This document shows, piece by piece, positions 62,377 to 64,000 of a DNA stretch of 64,000 nt. This DNA is from Thermopolyspora sp040678635 (GTDB taxonomy: Bacteria; Actinomycetota; Actinomycetes; Streptosporangiales; Streptosporangiaceae), in the NCBI RefSeq assembly GCF_040678635.1, contig NZ_JBFATZ010000006.1:1-64000 (forward strand). The letters are read 5' to 3'. A program made the position numbers and the translations under genes. Each line of letters opens with the position of its first letter. Position 1 is the stretch's first letter. The notes under the pieces were generated by a model. That model saw nothing but the letters and a program-made list of their open reading frames with translations. It did no database searches and was not told where the DNA came from.

Positions 62377-63111
62377 ATGCTGGGATATATCGGTCTTGAG
62401 GTGGCGCGGATGCGGCGGGACGTCACCTTCGTCGTGTTCGGGGTCGCGATGCCCGTCGCGATGTACCTGATCTTCACCAACGCCGGGATCGCCCCGGGCG
62501 ACGAGAAGGCCGCCGCGCTCTACGCGATGGTCGGCATCGCCGCGTACGGGGGCATGGGCGCGGCGTTCAACAACGGCTCCGGGCTGGCCGAGGATCGGGC
62601 GGCCGGGTGGCTGCGGCAGTTGCGGCTCACCCCGCTGCCCCCGTACGCGGTCGTGGCGGGAAAGACCGTCACCGGCATGATGATCGTCGTGCCGGCGATC
62701 GTGGCCGTGCTCACCGCCGGGGCCCTGCTGAACGGGGTCCGGCTGGATCCGGGCCAGTGGGCCGCGATCGTGGCGCTGCTGTGGGCGGGCACCGTGCCGT
62801 TCTCCCTGCTCGGGCTGGGCAACGGCTACCTGCTGTCGGGGCAGGCGGCCGGGCTGGTGAACTTCGCGTGCACCATCGTGCTCGCCGTGACCGGCGGGCT
62901 GTGGATCCCCTCCAGCGTCTTCCCCGACTGGCTGCGGGCGATATCCGAGTGGACGCCCACCGCCAACTACGCCTCCCTGTCGTGGCGGATCGCCGCCGGA
63001 GAGGCGCCGACGCCCGGCTCGGTGGCGATCCTGCTCGGGTGGACGGCGCTGTTCGGGGCGTACGCGGCCTTCGCCTACCGGCGCGCGGGCCGTACGGCGA
63101 GGTCGGCGTGA
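62377..63111 (+). CDS. ABC-2 type transporter permease
   Basis: 244 residues with six hydrophobic segments and the ABC-2 pattern AGWLRQLRLTPLPPYAVVAG, followed by GGLWIPSSVFPDWLRAISEW TP. It starts one base after the ATPase stop, so the two are coupled. The exported substrate is unknown; a lipid-like or antibiotic compound is typical when a DesK-type kinase follows. Confidence 0.94.
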   Translation: MLGYIGLEVARMRRDVTFVVFGVAMPVAMYLIFTNAGIAPGDEKAAALYAMVGIAAYGGMGAAFNNGSGLAEDRAAGWLRQLRLTPLPPYAVVAGKTVTGMMIVVPAIVAVLTAGALLNGVRLDPGQWAAIVALLWAGTVPFSLLGLGNGYLLSGQAAGLVNFACTIVLAVTGGLWIPSSVFPDWLRAISEWTPTANYASLSWRIAAGEAPTPGSVAILLGWTALFGAYAAFAYRRAGRTARSA

Positions 63112-63134
63112 GCGGGTCGGCGTAGGTTGTATCC

Positions 63135-64000
63135 ATGACCACGGACGACTGCATACGCCCGTTTCCCCCTGCGGACCGGATGCAAGGCCCCGACGCCAGG
63201 GGCTTCTATCCGTGGCTGGCCCTGCTCGGCTTCCCCCTGTGGGAGGCGATCGGCGACGGCGTGCCCGGACCTCTCTGGGCGGCGGTCGCGGGCCTGGTCG
63301 CGGCGGGAGCGCTGTACGCGGTCACGGTACGACGCGCCTTCGCCGTGCCCCGCCGCCCCGCCGGGCCGGCGTTCCCCGCCCTCGCCGCGCTGTCCACGCT
63401 GCTCGCCGCCGTCTACGGGTGGTACTCGCTCTTCATCCTGACCGCGATCGCGGCCGGGATCGCGCTGCGGCGGTTCGGACCCTACGTCGGCGCGGGACTG
63501 GCCGCGGTGGCGGTCGCCGTGGAGTTCGTCAGGCTGCCGCCGGGCGAGGACGCGGCCGGGGCGCTGTCGCTGGCCTGGGGCGTCTTCACCTCCGCGCTGG
63601 TGCCATGGATCATCCTGCGGCTGTTCACGGTGATCGCCCAATTGCGGCGCACCCGGGAGGAGCTGGCCCTGGCTGCGGTCGAACGGGAGCGGCTGCGCTT
63701 CTCCCGCGACCTGCACGACCTGCTCGGGCACACCCTCTCGGTGATGGTCGTCAAAGCCGAGCTCATCCGGCGGCTGGCCCCGCGCGACGCCGAGGCCGCG
63801 GCACGGCAGGCCGCCGACGTCGAGAACATCGGGCGGCAGGCGCTGGCCGAGGTGCGGGCCGCGGTCACCGGCTACCGGGGGCGCGGGCTCGCCGCCGAAC
63901 TGGACGCCGCCCGGATCGCCCTCGCCGACGCCGGGATCAGCGCGACGATCCGCACGGTCCCGCTCGACCTGCCGCCGGAGACGGACGCCCTGCTGGGCTG
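63135..64000 (+). CDS. DesK-type sensor histidine kinase (3' end off the window)
   Basis: The frame runs 288 codons to the right edge. Four to five membrane segments (about 22-150) lead to the HisKA_3 box ERERLRFSRDLHDLLGHTLS and the start of the dimerisation helix; the HATPase domain is cut off. It follows the ABC permease gene by 23 bases, so ATPase, permease and kinase form an operon of the kind in which the kinase senses membrane state or the exported compound. ATG 63135. Confidence 0.93.
   Translation, partial: MTTDDCIRPFPPADRMQGPDARGFYPWLALLGFPLWEAIGDGVPGPLWAAVAGLVAAGALYAVTVRRAFAVPRRPAGPAFPALAALSTLLAAVYGWYSLFILTAIAAGIALRRFGPYVGAGLAAVAVAVEFVRLPPGEDAAGALSLAWGVFTSALVPWIILRLFTVIAQLRRTREELALAAVERERLRFSRDLHDLLGHTLSVMVVKAELIRRLAPRDAEAAARQAADVENIGRQALAEVRAAVTGYRGRGLAAELDAARIALADAGISATIRTVPLDLPPETDALLG

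Overview
This is GC-rich DNA with strong G/C bias at third codon positions. It looks like chromosomal DNA from an actinomycete of the Streptosporangiales type. Support comes from an Rv2578c-type radical SAM gene behind an actinobacterial SOS box, DUF3040, DUF6223 and DUF6157 proteins, a tricorn protease, an MmyB-type regulator paired with a dehydrogenase, and a DinB-type protein. No rRNA, tRNA, CRISPR array or intact insertion sequence was recognised.

Layout. 1-4.0 kb: partial zinc-finger coiled-coil gene and a short UvrA-like ABC protein. 4.0-7.8 kb: an assembly gap inside a 159-bp tandem repeat, then SnoaL-like, GNAT and TetR genes, a divergent methyltransferase and DoxX. 7.9-9.3 kb: a DUF302 gene framed by 58-bp inverted repeats. 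9.3-15.6 kb: erythromycin-esterase homologue, FBP protein, then a decayed stretch (truncated AfsR-type regulator, hydrolase remnant, broken trpA) holding a second zinc-finger coiled-coil gene with a Xer/dif-like dyad upstream. 15.8-25.5 kb: methyltransferase, DUF1062, lgt, 2-hydroxyacid dehydrogenase, TetR plus P450, DUF6223 and a two-component pair. 25.8-29 kb: tyrosine recombinase, Rrf2 regulator and TauE/SafE exporter with a perfect operator-like dyad. 29-39 kb: an unrecognised membrane protein, divergent CGNR/DinB genes with twin operator modules, lnt overlapping a truncated patB, TetR/alcohol dehydrogenase, SDR, an ABC-transporter deletion scar and a double-HTH TetR. 39-46 kb: nucleotidyltransferase, pentapeptide protein, DUF6157, PrmC-like methyltransferase, TetR, SoxR, GlxA and isochorismatase. 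46-56.4 kb: HpcH/HpaI aldolase, PlsC-like acyltransferase, penicillin-binding protein, DUF3040, radical SAM, tricorn protease and methyltransferase. 56.7-64 kb: SDR/MmyB pair, glycosyltransferase, trypsin-like protease, and an ABC exporter operon ending in a partial histidine kinase.

Most genes form small self-contained units of regulator plus target: TetR/methyltransferase, TetR/P450, TetR/ADH, CGNR/DinB, Rrf2/TauE, SDR/MmyB and ABC/kinase. Remnants are unusually frequent: about eleven broken genes, plus three places where a gene's 3' end is repeated just downstream. This fits an accessory region shaped by deletion, duplication and insertion. Lipoprotein maturation (lgt, lnt), phospholipid synthesis and cell-wall synthesis genes are interspersed.

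The best candidates for something undescribed are the two zinc-finger coiled-coil proteins with a tyrosine recombinase and a dif-like site, and the inverted-repeat-bounded DUF302 segment. Both are hypotheses from sequence reading only.
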